Shown here in pieces: positions 1 through 14,160 of a stretch of DNA of 64,000 nt. Below the pieces are notes generated by a model that searched no databases, was not told the DNA's origin, and saw only the letters and a list, made by a program, of their open reading frames with translations. Source of the stretch: Macrotis lagotis (lineage: Eukaryota; Chordata; Mammalia; Peramelemorphia; Peramelidae); NCBI RefSeq assembly GCF_037893015.1, contig NC_133662.1, positions 269,397,944-269,461,943 on the forward strand. The letters are read 5' to 3'. Every line of letters starts with the position of its first letter. Within the stretch, counting starts at the first letter, position 1. Both the position numbers and the translations under genes were made by a program.

Positions 1-1423
1 GGTCACACAGCTAGTAAGTATCTGAGGTCAAATTTGAGCTTAAATCTTCCTGACTCTAGGCTTGGCCCTCTTTCGACTGTGTCACTTAGCTAACCTTCTA
101 ATAACAAGAGCTGTTCAAAAATAGAACTCATTTCCTTGGGAGCTAGTTAGTTCTCTATGAATGAAGAGAACAACATCCTAAATGGAGAGCTGGAAAGGAT
201 GAAGGAACCCTCTGGTCCATCTCCATTTTACAAATGAAGAAATTGAAGCCCAAAGAGATGAGACTTGTGAAAGATCACACAGCAAAGTAAAGAATGGGCC
301 CTGAATACTGTTTTTCTGACTCTGGAGTAGGAATCTTCTTGTGTGTGAAGGCCAGATGGTCACTCAACAGCCAGGCAAAAGTTGATTCACATGCTTCTGT
401 GGTTGCGAACATGTTGGGGTTCTGTAATTGTAATTCCCATAGAAACCCATTATGGACTCCACAAGAGAAGAGATCCCACAATGAAGGATTCATCCAATCT
501 GCCCTCAAGAGCTCAGGACCTCATAGGGACAATGAGGTAGTGCTGATAACTCTACAGATTATGGAATTGTCTTCACAACAACCCCATGAGGGAGATCATG
601 TAATTATTGATCTTCTCATGGTGTCTCTGACAAAAGTGACCATGGAAGAACAGAAGCACCTTGAGGGCAAGGACAGCTACCTCCTTGCCTCTAGATCCCC
701 AGCCCCTTGGACACAGCCCCTATGTGGCACACAGGGTTAAAGGCTTGCAAGACTGACCTTTTGAACAAAGTCAAGAGGTCAAATTACTTGCTCAGGTCAC
801 ATAGTTAAGTTAATATAATCAGGTCTTAAAGAAGGTCTTCTATGCTGGGAATCCAGCACACTTTCCAGAATCCCACAGTGCCTCTTACTTACACAGATCA
901 CCACAAAGCCATGCAGACTGAGAACATGTCAGAAGTAGATGGGACTGATCTTGCACCACTTTGATTATAGTACCTTGGAGAGCAATCTCTACTTGAATTT
1001 CCATTAGCAAGTCAATCAATCAACAAACATTTATCACCTCCTCTTTCTAGAAGTCTCTAAACAAGAACTTTGGGACTTCTGCCCAGGGAAGAGTCAGTTT
1101 TCTGGGTGGCAAGGTACTTTTGGTACTTCATTATCTCATTTGGGTCACCCAATCACACTGTGGGGTAGCTATGTTCAACTACCCACTAACCATTTGGTGG
1201 GATGGTGTGGAAAGGGAATGGACCTGGGATTTCATGAGTGAATCCTCCCAGGGAGGAGACTCCCTTTTCCAAGGCAGCCCTGAACCTGTTCTTCATCTTT
1301 GAGTATTAGAGGATTACCTGATGGACAGAGAAGGAAAATGACTCCTGACCAGTGTCATATAGCCTGGATGTGGCAGACCTATCCTAGAACTCAGTTCTTC
1401 CTGATTCTAAGAAGGGTCTTCTC

Positions 1424-1741
1424 CTGGCTAGTGTAATGGTTAGAGCACTGACCTTAGAGTCAGGAGGCTGGGAGTTCAAATCCAGCCCCAGATACTGGAC
1501 ACGTACTAGCTATGTGACCTTGGGCAAGTCATTTAACCCAGCATCCAGGGTTGCCTCACATCCAGGGCCATCTCCAGTTGTCCTGATCCATATCTGGACA
1601 CTGGTGCCAAATGACTCTAGAGGAGAAAGTGAGGCTGGTGACTTAATACAACCCCCTCACTCAAATACAATTCATGTGCTTGTCATGGTATCACCTTCCT
1701 GATGTCATGTTCTTCTTCAGTAATGAAGGACAAACATCATC
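1424..1741 (+). mobile_element. Long (about 320 bp) tRNA-derived SINE
   Basis: The A box region TAATGGTTAGAGCACTGACC and B box GGGAGTTCAAATCCAGC are followed by CATCCAGGGCCATCTCCAGT and a family-specific end, TGATGTCATGTTCTTCTTCA, then AATGAAGGACAAACATC. Two other copies lie at 51033-51337 and 55891-56212. Confidence 0.88.
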
Positions 1742-1749
1742 ATTCCATT

Positions 1750-2550
1750 GCCTCTCACAAAAATATTTTTTCAGTTGAAATTTTAATTTATTTTCACAAT
1801 CACATGCTCTGGTAGTTTTTCAACATTCATCCATTTGCAAATTTATGAGTAACACATTTTTCTACCAACTCCTCTTTCCTCCCTCACCCCATGGCAGCAA
1901 ACAGTCTAGTAAAACTTGTACATGTGCATTTGTGTTTAACATATTTACATATTAGTCATGTTGTGAAAGAGGAATTAGAACAAAGGGGAAAGAAAGAAAA
2001 CCATGAGATAGAAAGGAAAAACATAAGAGTAATTTTTAAAAGATGATCATAGTATGCATTCACAATTCCATGCTTTTTCCTCTAGTTGTGAATGTTATCG
2101 TCCATAACTCTCTGAACTGCCGAGAGGAGCTGCATCTGTCATAGTTGATCATTTCACAATGTTGTTGCTAATGTGTACAGTGTTCTCTGGGTTCTACTCC
2201 TTTCATTTAGCATCAGTTTGTGTAATTTTTTTTCATGCTTCTCTAAAGTTCAACCACTCATGATTTCTTAGACAAAAATTGTGCTTCATAACATTCATAT
2301 ACTCTAACTTGTTCCACCATTTCCCAGTTGAAGGGCATCCTTTCAATTTCAAATTCTTTGCCAGTACAAAGAGAGCTGCTACAAATATTTTGGAACATGT
2401 GAGACTTTTTTTGCTTTCTTTTTGGATACAGATCTAGTATTGGTATTGCTGGGTCAAAGGGTATGATCAGTATTATTGCTCTTTGGGCATAGTTCCATAT
2501 TGCTCTCCAGACCAGATCAGTTTACAACTCCACCAACTGTTAACACAGAT
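1750..2550 (-). mobile_element. Old L1 3' end (antisense)
   Basis: Diverged antisense L1 with recognisable blocks: TTCATTTAGCATCAGTTTGT, TTTCAATTTCAAATTCTTTG, GGTATTGCTGGGTCAAAGGG and CATATTGCTCTCCAGA. The same blocks occur in order at 21970-22215. It is non-coding. Confidence 0.82.
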
Positions 2551-3989
2551 TTTTCCCCTTGCTTTTCAGATCAGGAAACCAAGGTTTGAAGAATTTAAAT
2601 GACCTTCCCAAAGTTGCCTAATTCCAGAGGCAGGATTTGAATCTAGGTCTTCATCAATGCCCCTCAGGCCACAGCAAACTAACCAAGAAATTGTAGATTG
2701 TAGGCAGTAGGGGGACTTGAATGTGGTAACATAAGATTCTATGCCTTGGGGAAAGGACTTCCACATATCTTACTTTCCCCATCCCCAGTAAGCTGAGACT
2801 CATAGGAAGAGACTGGTTTTCTGAAAACAAGGGAGACCATGTCAGCCCTGTCGTGTGGGATCCCTCATAAGTTCATGGGGACAAATAGGACTGAGAAACC
2901 TCATTCCAGGGAAAATAAATCTCCAACCACCCCCTCTCTTCACAGAAATGATAGATTCTTGGGAATTCTCCCTGGCCACCCAAAAGATTGATCTCAACCC
3001 AGGTGGCATGAACGACTAGCAGACTGTGACACAGTTAATGCAATTGAAAAAGGAAGCATGTTACCACATCTGATTGTCATGAATCAGATGAACAGAGTGG
3101 GGAGTCAGCCCCTCACTTTGGTGCTAATTCAATACCAAGGCCCAAACCAATGGCACATTCTTGGCCTAGTGGACATGATGAACATAATTAAGCCTTACTG
3201 CTTTCTAGCCATGTAAAAACACTTACCGAGGTGTAGGGACATATTCGGGATTCCTCTCGTCTGTTTCCCATTTTCGGGGATTATGGAGAATGGAGTCTCT
3301 GGGACAATTTCAAAACAAACAGTGGACTTTTCTTTTTAAAAAGAGAGTTTGCAGCTTGAAATCCTTAAACTGCAGGTAGTGACAGGGAGACAACAGGTGC
3401 TGTGAATCTTGAGACAAAGAAGTTGAATTTGGAGTCCAGCATTGTCCCAACTTCCTCTGGGGGGAGTCACTTAGCCTCCCTGGGACTCAGGTTCCTCATC
3501 TGTAAAATGAGAAAATTGAACCAATTCTCAATTTAAAGCTGGGAAATAATGTGGAGATCTTGGAAGGCCATCACCTTCATTTGACAGATGAGGAAACTGA
3601 GTTGGAAAGGAGTAAAATGAAGCCACCTGATACTTGAACCCAAATCCTCTCCACCAGGGCTAACCTTTGATACTCCTTGAGACATGTGGAGAGGACATTG
3701 ATTATCTAATTTTGGTGTAGTTTGTACCTCTCTTGGTGAGTCACCTGAGTATCCAGCAAAACCACACATGTGAAGAAGTGGCTGTTCTGCAATCAGATTT
3801 TCCTATAGTGCAGGTCACCCCCTACACAATACACTCCAGGGGCTCCCTATTGCCTTCAGGGTCATATTCAAACCTTTCTGTTTTGCCCTTTAGAAGGAAG
3901 TCCCCTCCTCCATTTCCAGTCTTCTTCTACCCTCACCCAGGTTCTTCAATCCAGTGATACTGACCCTCTATCCTTCTGCACCAAGTATT

Positions 3990-4325
3990 CTCTCTGATAG
4001 GTTGTCCCTCCTCTGCTCCACCTTATGACCTTCAAGAAAAATCTCCCCTTCTCCAGGAAACCTTTCTCCCACCCCCTTCATCCAAGTGCCTTCTCTTTCT
4101 TTATCATTTCTTATTTATCCCATATAGAGCTTAGCCCCTCTACCTCCTCACCCCCATGAGCACTGCAGCCATCCTAATCTGACCATCCTCTTGTCTGAGG
4201 TCCAACCATTCACTCTTTCGAGACATTTGTTGTAGGTGTGAGGGCAAGAACTGTCTTTTACTTCTTTTTTAGTCCCTAGCAGAGACCCTGGCACACACTA
4301 AATATTTATTGACTGAGTGATGATA
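3990..4325 (+). repeat. L2 3' end
   Basis: Sense L2 tail: the region CTTCTCCAGGAAACCTTTCT leads through AGGGCAAGAACTGTCTTTTA to CCCTAGCAGAGACCCTGGCA and ATTTATTGACTGAGTGATGA. A second, more diverged L2-like stretch follows at about 4400-4715, and another at about 5480-5690. Confidence 0.75.
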
Positions 4326-6671
4326 ACTTGGCCTCATCTCATCTTTCCTATGGCTTCTCTGTTTCTTCTGCCATACAATCTGTCATCTTTGTGTCTCTTA
4401 CTGGTTCTTTCTCATGTCCAGAATGTACTTCCTCTTGCCCTCCACCATCCTCTTCCTTTATGAAGAAGAGCAGGCACTATTTTTTGCAGGAAGATCCTCT
4501 CCTCCTCCCCCCAGCTGCTGGTGACATCCCTTCCAAATCACTTCAATTTTCCTCCTTGATTGTGTTTGTATTCATTAGCTTTCTCTTGTTGTATGTATTC
4601 ATCTATGCTCTTGCTGTCTGCCCCAATAGGCAGGAGATCAGCTCCTTGGAAAGAGGGATGAATTCATTGCTGTATCCCAATCCTATTTTGTTGACTTTCA
4701 GAACTGGGGCCATGACTAAGACAGATGGTGCTGCTAGAGGGGAAATTCTTAGATCAGCACAAGATGGACCAGAATGAGAGCATTTTTCAAGAATGTTTTC
4801 ATTACTCAAGAGCAAAAGTCAAAGGTCCAAAGATAATCAGATACCATTATAATTCTGACCATAAATGATGCTGATAAGTGATCCCGTGGTATTATTGCCA
4901 TGACCCACCAGGCAGCTTCCACGAAACCAAATTCTTTGGGTTCCAGGAGGAGTATGGTTGAAAAGTTGAGGCGAACAAACCATTCACCTTACTGATGACC
5001 AGACCATTAAGAGACTAGTTAGTTTTACTATGTTGTCACAAAGATGTCACCAAAAATATCACCATATTGGTATTGCTGAAATGCCATGGTGCCAACCTGA
5101 TATGGGAGGTACCTACATCCTAAAGGCCAAGGATTCCCTCAGCATCCAGGTCATCCCCTACTAAGTCCTGTTTCCTAGATCAGACCAAGGGGTGATACTG
5201 GCTGGAAAAGGCAGTGAGAAGGATGTCCTTGTACAATATTCCCTTAACTATAATCAACATACATATTAGTGCAAGTCATGTCATGATCTATTTGATGTCA
5301 TGGTCTTCTTCAATTACAAAGGACAACAATCAATCCATCATTCAAACCCTGCAAACAGGAGGTACTGAATAAATGCTTAGTGATTGATTGACTTGTTGCT
5401 GGAAGTCCAAGTGTAGATTGTTCTCCAAGGTCCTGCAGTCAAGGAAGTTTCAAGAGCAGTCTCATCTGCCTCAAACAGTTGGAAAGCTACCTCATCCCTA
5501 TGAGCATTGTGGCCATCTGAGTTTGTCCACCCTCTTGTCTAAGGTTCAGTGGCAATTTCCTTCCAATCACTCCAGACATTTATTGTTTTTTGAGCCCATT
5601 TACCAGGCCACTATTGTTCATCTCTGCAGCCTTAAGTCCTAACCAAATGTCTTGCTTGTAGAAGAAGCCTAATATGTGTTTGTTGAATCTAATTAAGGAG
5701 AGTTGGCATTTCCCAAGTCCCTAGAAAAGCATCAATAAACTTACATGATCTGGTGAAGAGGGAAGGAATCACAGCCAAGAAAAACAAGAGAGAGTGATGG
5801 TTTACAACCATGTAAACAAAATGAACAAATGCACAATCCAGTCCAGTTATGCAGAAGCATGTCCCCAATAAAAGGCAGTCTTCCAGTACTCCAACCTTCC
5901 CCTATAGCCCTATATGCTTTCAAAGAGCCAGGAGGTCCACCCACATGGAGTTGTCCATAGAATTTCAGACTTTTACAATATATTGAGTGTTTGAGGTTTC
6001 TTCCTGATCAAATGATCTATATAGTTGGATCTAGATGGATCTATTTTGCATATCTTAACCATTTATACAAATACTAACTACAGTTTTTTTTTCCCTTCTT
6101 CCTTTTTTTTCTTCTTTCTTTAAAAATATCCTTTGTTATATGAGATGGATCTGAGAGCAGATGGAGACATTGAGTAAAACTTCAGTGATGTTAAAAATAA
6201 AGCAAAAAAATTCAATAAAATTTATTTTACAATATATAAAAAGATTCACTAGGTAAAAGCAAAATATCTACAACAGATTTACTGTGCTAGAAAGGGAGTG
6301 GCATCCACGGGATTGGAAACAAGCTGATTTTCTTCTAGGCTGGAAACTTGATTTCCAACATCTTTGACAAGCCTGTTTCTGAATGACCCCAGCCAGCTTT
6401 GCTTTGAATATCATAGGACTTTGGAGGCAAAGGTCTATCCCTAGGGTGTACCATGGTAAGTGCAGCTGCCTAGGACACTGAACCCATCAGGGACAGACAG
6501 CTCTACCCTGATTCTTCCCCCAATACTACTACATCTCCAGAACGATCTTTTAAGTCCTTGGACTTTGTCAAGGTGGGGAGGAAAGGGCACTGCATTTGGA
6601 ACACTGGACTTGGGTACGAATCAGGGTTTCTGAGTCCTCCTGGCAAGATCAGAGATTTAAAATGGAGAGAG

Positions 6672-6701
6672 ATTTTCATCCCCCTCATTTTCATCCCCCT
6701 C
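6672..6701. repeat. Perfect 15-bp tandem duplication
   Basis: ATTTTCATCCCCCTC occurs twice back to back (6672-6686 and 6687-6701) at the edge of a MIR-like stretch. Confidence 0.95.
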
Positions 6702-7457
6702 AGTTGAAAAACCGAGACTCAGAGAGCTGAAGTAACTTGCCCGAGATCCTACAGGGAATATTAACAAAACTGTTTTAAATTCAGGTCCTCTGAACTTTAT
6801 GCTTTTTTTCTACTGTATCTTGTGGACTTTTCCTCTATGGTCCTTTCTAGCCCTAAATATCTCCTGCTGTAATTTCTATCATACTTAGATAAAGGACTGC
6901 ATGATCAAATACATTCCTTACAGTTTGGGAATTTGATCCCCCTGAGTTGGAAGGAGGGGATTCCTAACACTACCCCAAAGGGAGACACTTTGTGTCTATC
7001 AGTCAGAAACTCAGTGAGTAAAGAAAACAAACAAAAAAAATGAAGCTGCTTCATGGAATAAGAGACTGAAAACTAAAATCAGGGTTGTGAGACCTGGGTT
7101 CAAATCTACCTCAGAAACATGTTGGCTGGGTGATCTTGAATCAATCATCTGGTTTCTGTCTCCACCTCAGTTTCCCATCTATAAAATGGGGAACATATAC
7201 ATCTACTTCACCAGGTTGTTGGAAGGCTCAAATGAGATAATGAGGACGCAGCTGCTCAACAGAAAGAAATTTGGATTCTGGATGCACATCTTTGTTCTCC
7301 AACTTGCTGGCCGGGCGTCCTCAGTGGAGTCACCCTAGTCCTCAGCTTCTGCCCTCATGAAACAAGGGGCTGAACTAGGTCACCTCAAAGTTCCATTTTT
7401 TTTGTCCCATGTCAGTAAAATGCTTTGTCAACCTTAATGTGGTAGAGAAATGACCAC

Positions 7458-7592
7458 TTTTTATTTTTTAGGTTTTTGCAGGGCAATGGGGTTAAGTGCT
7501 TGCCCAAGGCCACACATCTAGGTGATTATTAAATGTCTGAGGCCAGATTTGAACTCAGGTACTTCTGACTATCCACTGTGCCACCTAGCCAT
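7458..7592 (-). mobile_element. tRNA-derived SINE (antisense)
   Basis: TTTTTGCAGGGCAATGGGGT, then GCTTGCCCAAGGCCACACAT, ending TGCCACCTAGCC. Same family as 24394-24542, slightly diverged. Confidence 0.88.
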
Positions 7593-7619
7593 CTTCTCAT
7601 ATCTTGTATTGAGGCAGGC

Positions 7620-7869
7620 CACCCAGCCTTCCATCTCCTTTTGCATGGGCTGTTCCCCTCACCTGGATGAATGAGCTCCCTCTCTACCCCAACTTCTCCA
7701 AATTAGGGGTTTCCTTTGAGTCTCTTCTCAATTATCAACTTCCACAAGAGACAGATCTATTTCTGATGTCCAGCCCACATTCCTCCCCTTGAAAAATAAT
7801 TGCATATTTATTACCTATATATCTACTCATAATGAATATATAATAATTATATATATATGCAGGACTATG

Positions 7870-7909
<40 letters not shown>

Positions 7910-8050
7910 AGATTTATGTATTCTTTGATATAGTCTGCTCTTCTCCAATAGAATATGCCACTTGAGGGCAGGACTTCTCTGTTCATTTGCTTTGCTTTTC
8001 TCTTTGTATCTTTAGCCTATATGCAGCATGAGCTTGGCATTCAAGACAGG
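7620..8050 (+). repeat. L2 tail interrupted by an (AT)n microsatellite
   Basis: The L2-like left part (7620-7800) resumes at about 7935 with CACTTGAGGGCAGGACTTCT and continues to CATTTATTG near 8060. Between them is a clean TA run of 17 units at 7873-7906 and other AT-rich sequence. Confidence 0.7.
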
Positions 8051-8054
8051 CTCA

Positions 8055-8580
8055 TTTATTGTTTGTTTTATTTCGTTATTTGTTTGTTTGTTTATTTGGA
8101 GTTTTACAATCTTCCCCCTATTCTTGCTTCCCTCCCCCCACCCCTCCACAGAAGGCATTCTGTTAGTCTTTACATTGTTTCCATGGTGTTCATTGATTTA
8201 AGCTAAATGTTATGAGAGAGAAACCATATCCTTAAGGAAAGAAAAATAAAGTATAAGAGAAAGCAAAATTACATAATAAGATAATGGGTTTTTTTTTAAT
8301 TAAAGGTAATAGTCTTTGGTCTTTGTTCGAACTCCACAATTCTTTCTCTTGATAGAGATGGAATTCTCCATTGCAGACAGCCCCAAATTGTCCCTGTTTG
8401 TTGCCCTGATGGAATGAGTGAGTCCATCAAGGTTGATCATCGCCCCCTTGTTGCTGTTAGGGTGGACAATGTTCTTCTGGTTCTGCTCATCTCACTTAGC
8501 ATCAATTCATGCAGATCTTTCCAGGTTTCCCTGAATTCCCATCCCTCCTGGTTTCTGTCATTTACTATTTGTGTTAACGA
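8055..8580 (-). mobile_element. L1 3' UTR (antisense, 5'-truncated)
   Basis: Antisense L1 3' end: GAGTTTTACAATCTTCCCCC, CTTTACATTGTTTCCATGGT, TCCATCAAGGTTGATCATCG, TCTCACTTAGCATCAATTCA. It is AT-rich and serves as one comparison copy for the GC-rich homologue at 21555-21960. Confidence 0.88.
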
Positions 8581-9597
8581 GGACTAGTCATTTAACCTCC
8601 TTGCAACTCAGTTTCTGCACCTGTAAAATGAGAGTCATTATACTTAATTATAGGGTTGCTGCGAGGAATAGCTTTATTCACCTTAATGTGCTTTAAAAAT
8701 GAAGCAAATTCTTAGTCTCTCTTGCCTCAGTTTTTCCTATTATAAAAGGAAGGAATTGTACCAGGTAAAGGCTTCTTGTTCTGGAGTCTATGATTCTGAG
8801 AAGTAGTTTGAAAATTATTGATTTCCTGTATTTCATTTTAAGTATTTGAAAACTTGATCCTGAGAAGGGGGCCCATTGCTTTCTGAAGAGTCCATGATCC
8901 AGACTATGGACCCCTGGGTGAGGTTGGCTTGGAGGTCCTTCCAGACTCTGGACTCTATGGCCTATTCAGATGCCAGATGGGTCCAAGAGCAAGAAAAGCA
9001 CCAGAGACCCTGGAGAAGTAGATTCTCATGAGATCGTTCCTTTGGGATTGAGCACCTTGGAGATATGGTAACCAGACCAAGGAAGTCAAGACTCCAACCC
9101 CTGTGCATTTGAACTAGAATCCTCCAAACTCGAATCACTAAAACCCAGCTCATATGTTAGATTAATTAGTTACACTAGGATGCTACTCATGGGGGCTGGG
9201 CTGCCCCATCTCCTGCCCCCACCTCTCAAATGTGCAAGAGTTTCCTACCTCTTGCATAGGGTGTTGTTTCTACTGTTTTCTTTTCTGGGGCTAAACAATT
9301 CTCTTCACATCTCAGCCTCCAAATATTCCAACTCCCCTGGAGTGCTAGAAGTTCCATTGACAGCCGTATTTCCGAACAGGACGGCACAATAAGAAATCTG
9401 TCTTTCCCCACATGAAGCAGGCACACACCTGTACACATAAGTCACCCAAGACTTGGGACCTTTTAATATTTAAAAGCAACTTGTGCCTAGTATGTCATAG
9501 GTCCCTAATAAATTAATGCTTGTTCACTTGAACAGATATCACTTTTTTAAAATCCCCCAAAGGCAAGAAAAAAATTTTTTTAAAAGAATAAAACAAA

Positions 9598-9730
9598 AAT
9601 ATTCCTTGTTTTTCTTTTCTTCTTTTTTTCTTTTTTTTCTTGTACCATCTTTCTGAGTTATCTCCTCCCCTCCCCTCCCCTCTCCTCTCCCAAAGTGAAC
9701 CATTGTATTTAACAAAGAATAAAAGAGAGG
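9598..9730. repeat. Polypyrimidine stretch with (CCCCT)n-like part
   Basis: T/C-only blocks (TTCTTTTTTTC-like, then CCTCCCCTCCCCTCCCC) occur at about 9605-9690. Low-complexity sequence. Confidence 0.75.
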
Positions 9731-12700
9731 GAGGTAGGAAGAAGGATTTCAGGAAAACTAACCAGCACATCAACCAAGTCTAGTAGCATATAATTTTTCT
9801 GCACCCATAGGTCCCCACCTCTGAAGAAGGGCAAGGGGTCCATTTCCTCATCTCTTCTCTGAGGCCAAAGGAAGGAAGATCTTTCAACAGACAAACTAAC
9901 AGGACAGCCACAGAGGCAGTGTCCCAGAGAGGTCCCAATGGAGCTAGCACCCCAGGCTCCACCAAGACTGCAAGCCTCACCCTGGCTGTCAGCAACTCTG
10001 TTCAAAGCCCTCTTTGCTTATAAGAAGTTGTGTTCGAACTTGGGACTTAAACTAAACAGATTTCCTATAGGAAACACACACAAAATTACAGGGCTTCTAA
10101 AGTTACTTTTATCGACATTTTTCCCTGAGAAATCTTTCTCCCTGGAAAAATAAATTCACAGGATGTAATTAAAACGGTTATATGTGGATGTTGGACTGGC
10201 CCCGTCTTAAGTGCTTCACCAAATGGACCACTGAGTGAAGAAATGAAAGCCAGCTTTGTTTCATTCTATTTAGTCGATATTTATTAATTATAAAATGAGA
10301 CACTTTCCTTTTCATTTATTGGGATTAAAATAGCCTTTGACCAGACCTGAGTTGGACATATTCAGAAATAGATTTGTCGTCCAGTGAAACCTGGGAGGAG
10401 AAAATGGGCCCCAGCTTTGGTCTGGCCTGATTGATAAGTGGAGAAAGTATGAAAGGCTTCAAGAATTCCTCAAATGGTCAGAGATTTGTTTGGGGATCCC
10501 TAGGCTGGGTTCAGGTCCTTGTAAAAAGAAGTCATCACTTCATACAGAGGGAAGAAAATAACTTTGGGAAAAAAATGGAGGAAACAAAAGGAATATTGTC
10601 TCTTGCTCCAGGGGCCCCTTTTCCTATATCAGGTGGCCCAAGGTCTTGAGCTGGCCTTCTGAGAAGGAGCACTCATGGGTGGGTTCAGTTTCAGGGGAGC
10701 CCCTAGACTGTTGCTGGAGCCTTTGGAATCAGAATGAACCTTCAATATCCTGGAATCATAACCAGGAGAGCAGGCAGGGACATCAGCTCTAACCTTTTGT
10801 CATGCAGGTGAGGAAGCAGACACCCCCCCCATAAATGACTCACTCTAAATCCAGATTTCAAGGGGCTGGAGACAAAATTAGAAGCAGATCCTCTGAATCC
10901 AAATCCGAGACTCTGCCATTGAGACCCCAGTTAGGTGGATTTGGCATGAGTTGAGTGACCTGCCCTAAAAGGTTGTGATGCATGATAACTCCATGTCATT
11001 TCAAAAAGTAGGGTGCCCTGGGAATCTGGATAGGGTCCTGGGGAGTTTAACGTGATAGAGTCTCAGAGACCCACCAACTGAACTTTTCCGGAACTATAAC
11101 CTCTTCTGCAATGTCCCTGACATCTGCTGCAAGATCTTCCATGAAATAGAATGACCATCTTTCATAAACTCAACCCCATCCCCTTTGAAAGAGCTCCTCT
11201 CATTACTAGGAAATGTTTTCTTATGATGACTTTCAGGCTTCTCTTCACATTCTCTGGCTATTCACTTCTCCCCATGGAACTCTCCAGCTAAGTAGACCAA
11301 GATTCCAACTTTCTTGCAAATGGCAGTTATGACATTTTTCATGGGTCTCTCTTCTTTAAGTTAAGCATCCCCAGGTCCTTCCAGCATGCCAATGTCCTTC
11401 CTAAAATGTGAAGCTTGGATTGCACATAGTGTTCTTGTGTCACAACTCTCTTAATTCCAGCAGTTATGTCAGTGGCTAGCAGAAAGGTAAACTTGTCAGA
11501 CCCTTGACAGGAGCATGGAGCTGGCAGGGATAGGCAGCGCCATGGAAGACCAGAGTCTAGGTAAAAAGATATTGACTGGATAGCATATTGGAATGACTCT
11601 GATAAGATGTGTCTCATTTAAACAAATTTTGAACTCTGACATTAGCGTTCTAAATATTATGAGATGGAGATGATTAGATAGAAATTTGAAAAAATCTGGG
11701 GGTTTTCATGGACTACAACCTCAGTAATGGGTAAGAAGGCAAGCAGAAAACTAATTTTATATTTGGGGTGGATGGAGAGACAGTTCCTAGGATTAGGAAG
11801 GCAAAGAGCAAGCCTGCTGTTGTCTAGCCTCATCAGTCCATACCTGAAATATCACTTCCCATGCTGGATGCTACATTTTAGGAAGGGCTTTGATGAATCA
11901 GAGGGTACCTGAAGGAAGGTGTTTGGAGGATGGGGGACCCACGACTCATGTCACTCCAATATCAAGGAAAAAACAGATGTTCCATCTGAAGTGAGAAAGT
12001 GAGGACTTTCATGTGGAAGCTTTGTTCACCATTTTAGAGGCTGAAACATGGACAGTGGGTGGAAATTTTAGAGGGATTCAACTTTGATGTCAGACTGGGG
12101 GAAGGGGAAATATTTCCTAACAAAGAGAGCTTCCCAGAGGCAACATTGACTGAGTCTAGACCCTCCCTGGAGGTCTGCACACAGAGACTGGAGGACCCCT
12201 TGGGGGATGGGAGATTCTGTTCGAATCAGAGACAGTTTGATCACATGGCTTCTGGAAGCTTTTCCACCCATGGGTTCTGTGGTTCTAGGTCTTGAGACCA
12301 GGACTTCTAAAGTCATACCAGTTTCCACCTCTTACTAATGCTGGCTGGTTTCCTCATTCAGTCTTTCTCTGGTTTCAAAGTTTGAATAGACCCTGGAATA
12401 TACTTAACACCATAGAAAGGCTCTTCCTAATCAGTTCCTTGCCTCTGCTCTAACCTGATTAGGGGGAAAATCTCCTCAGATTCTCCCTTTTGGATCAGCT
12501 TCCTCTATCAGTTTGTACCCTTGATTCTCTTTTTTTGTCAGCTGAAGGGGTGTGGGGGGGTCAGACTTTCCTCTTCTTCTTCCTCTGTCTTGGCCACATG
12601 CCATTTCTCCTGGGTGAAAATGGTACCGGATTGGGGCGGGGGGGGATACACATAGTACTTTCAAGGGGGCAGGTGTGGACTTAAGAAAAGTCCCATGTAG

Positions 12701-13739
12701 GGGATAGCATCTGAACTTTCCCTTGAAAAAAAGCTCAGAATATTATGGGGGGAGGTCAGGAAAGACCATTAAATTAGAGGATCATGGGTCTAGTCAGTGC
12801 TAAAGGAGACTGCAGAGGTCATCTAGTCTAATTCCTTCAAAACTGAAGTGATTTACCCAAGTTCACATGTAATAGTAAGTGGCAGAGCAGGATTCACACT
12901 CAGGTGTTGTGACATAGAGAAGGAACAACACCAATATGTAATGTCCCATAAATATCTGGCATCACAATTTGCCTGAAATGACAGGGGAAGGGTGAATAAT
13001 TCAGTACACAAAGGCAGGGGGGCCACATTGCATATTTTAGCTCCCAAGATGAAGCCTTTATATTTTGTCCCTGGATGATAGGAACTCATTGAAGATTTGT
13101 GAGTAGAAGGGGTGACATGATCAGGTCTGGTCTTTAGGGATATTGGTTTGGCAGTTGTGCGGCATTGTAATAAGAAACCCATGAGAGGTAGTGTTCTTTG
13201 GAGCTCCTCCTGGGTGAGCAGCAATGACCCTGGATAGAATTAAAAGCGACACACTGCAAACTTGACTCTGTCAGGTCCTTCCTAGTCTCCTACTTGCCGA
13301 GACAAAAGGTCCCTCTCATGTGCTCCATCGATGTGATTGTGCTCTAATAACAGTCCTGAACATGTTTCTAAAGAGATCTTGAGAGTGAAACAGTGATTTT
13401 GGATGGACTCCACCTGGTCCTTCTTTTATTTTACATCTATCCATCTTCCCTAAAAAAATCAGTCAAGAAAGTTCATTGATGCCTTTTTTAAATATCAATC
13501 TCATTTTTGGAATATTGTCTTCTCTCTTCCCTTGAATTAAATCTTTGCTTGTAACTAAGAAGAAAGTTCAGCCCCAACACCCAGGACAGAGACCCATCTA
13601 TCAACATATATACTATTGGCAACCCCTTGTCCCCACACAAAAGAGGGAGGGATGGTTCATTTTCCTTTCTCTGGGACATTCCCTGACTTTTCAGTGACTC
13701 ACAGCTTGACTTCCTTTCAGAGATCTTTCCATTTACATT

Positions 13740-14160
13740 GTGGTTATCATTGCAGAGATTGAACTCTTGTTTCTGTTTATTTTTCTTTACTTTAGTTCAT
13801 ACAAACTTTCTCACGTTGATCCAAATTCCTTATATTCAGCACTTGTTACTTCACAATGATATTTCATGCTATTGGTGCTCCACAATTTTCTCAGCCATTC
13901 CCTAGTCAAAAGGCAGATACTTCCCTTCTAGAGCTTTACCATTATAGGAAGTGCCGCTGTGCCTATGGGGGACAGCGTTGATTCTTTGCATCTGTCTTTA
14001 CCCCTCCTTAGGACATATGCTCATTTTGGGGATGTTGAGTCAAAGGTGGTTTTTCTTGGGTATATTTCCTTTTGCAGAGAGTAGTGGTACATGTCTTCAC
14101 TGCCCCATCTTATTCCCATGTCTCCGAACCACTTTCCCTTTCACCAAGGGCAAATGTTGA
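13740..14160 (-). mobile_element. Old L1 3' end fragment (antisense)
   Basis: Diverged but ordered L1 3' blocks: CACAATGATATTTCATGCTA, CTCAGCCATTCCCTAGTCAA and ATTTTGGGGATGTTGAGTCA. A highly degenerate copy. Confidence 0.6.

Noticed and set aside
294..740. 148-codon open frame near the window start
   Set aside because: It begins inside an antisense MIR, has no recognisable domain, and does not resemble the C-terminus of the expected upstream neighbour TRAF3IP1 as far as I can tell.
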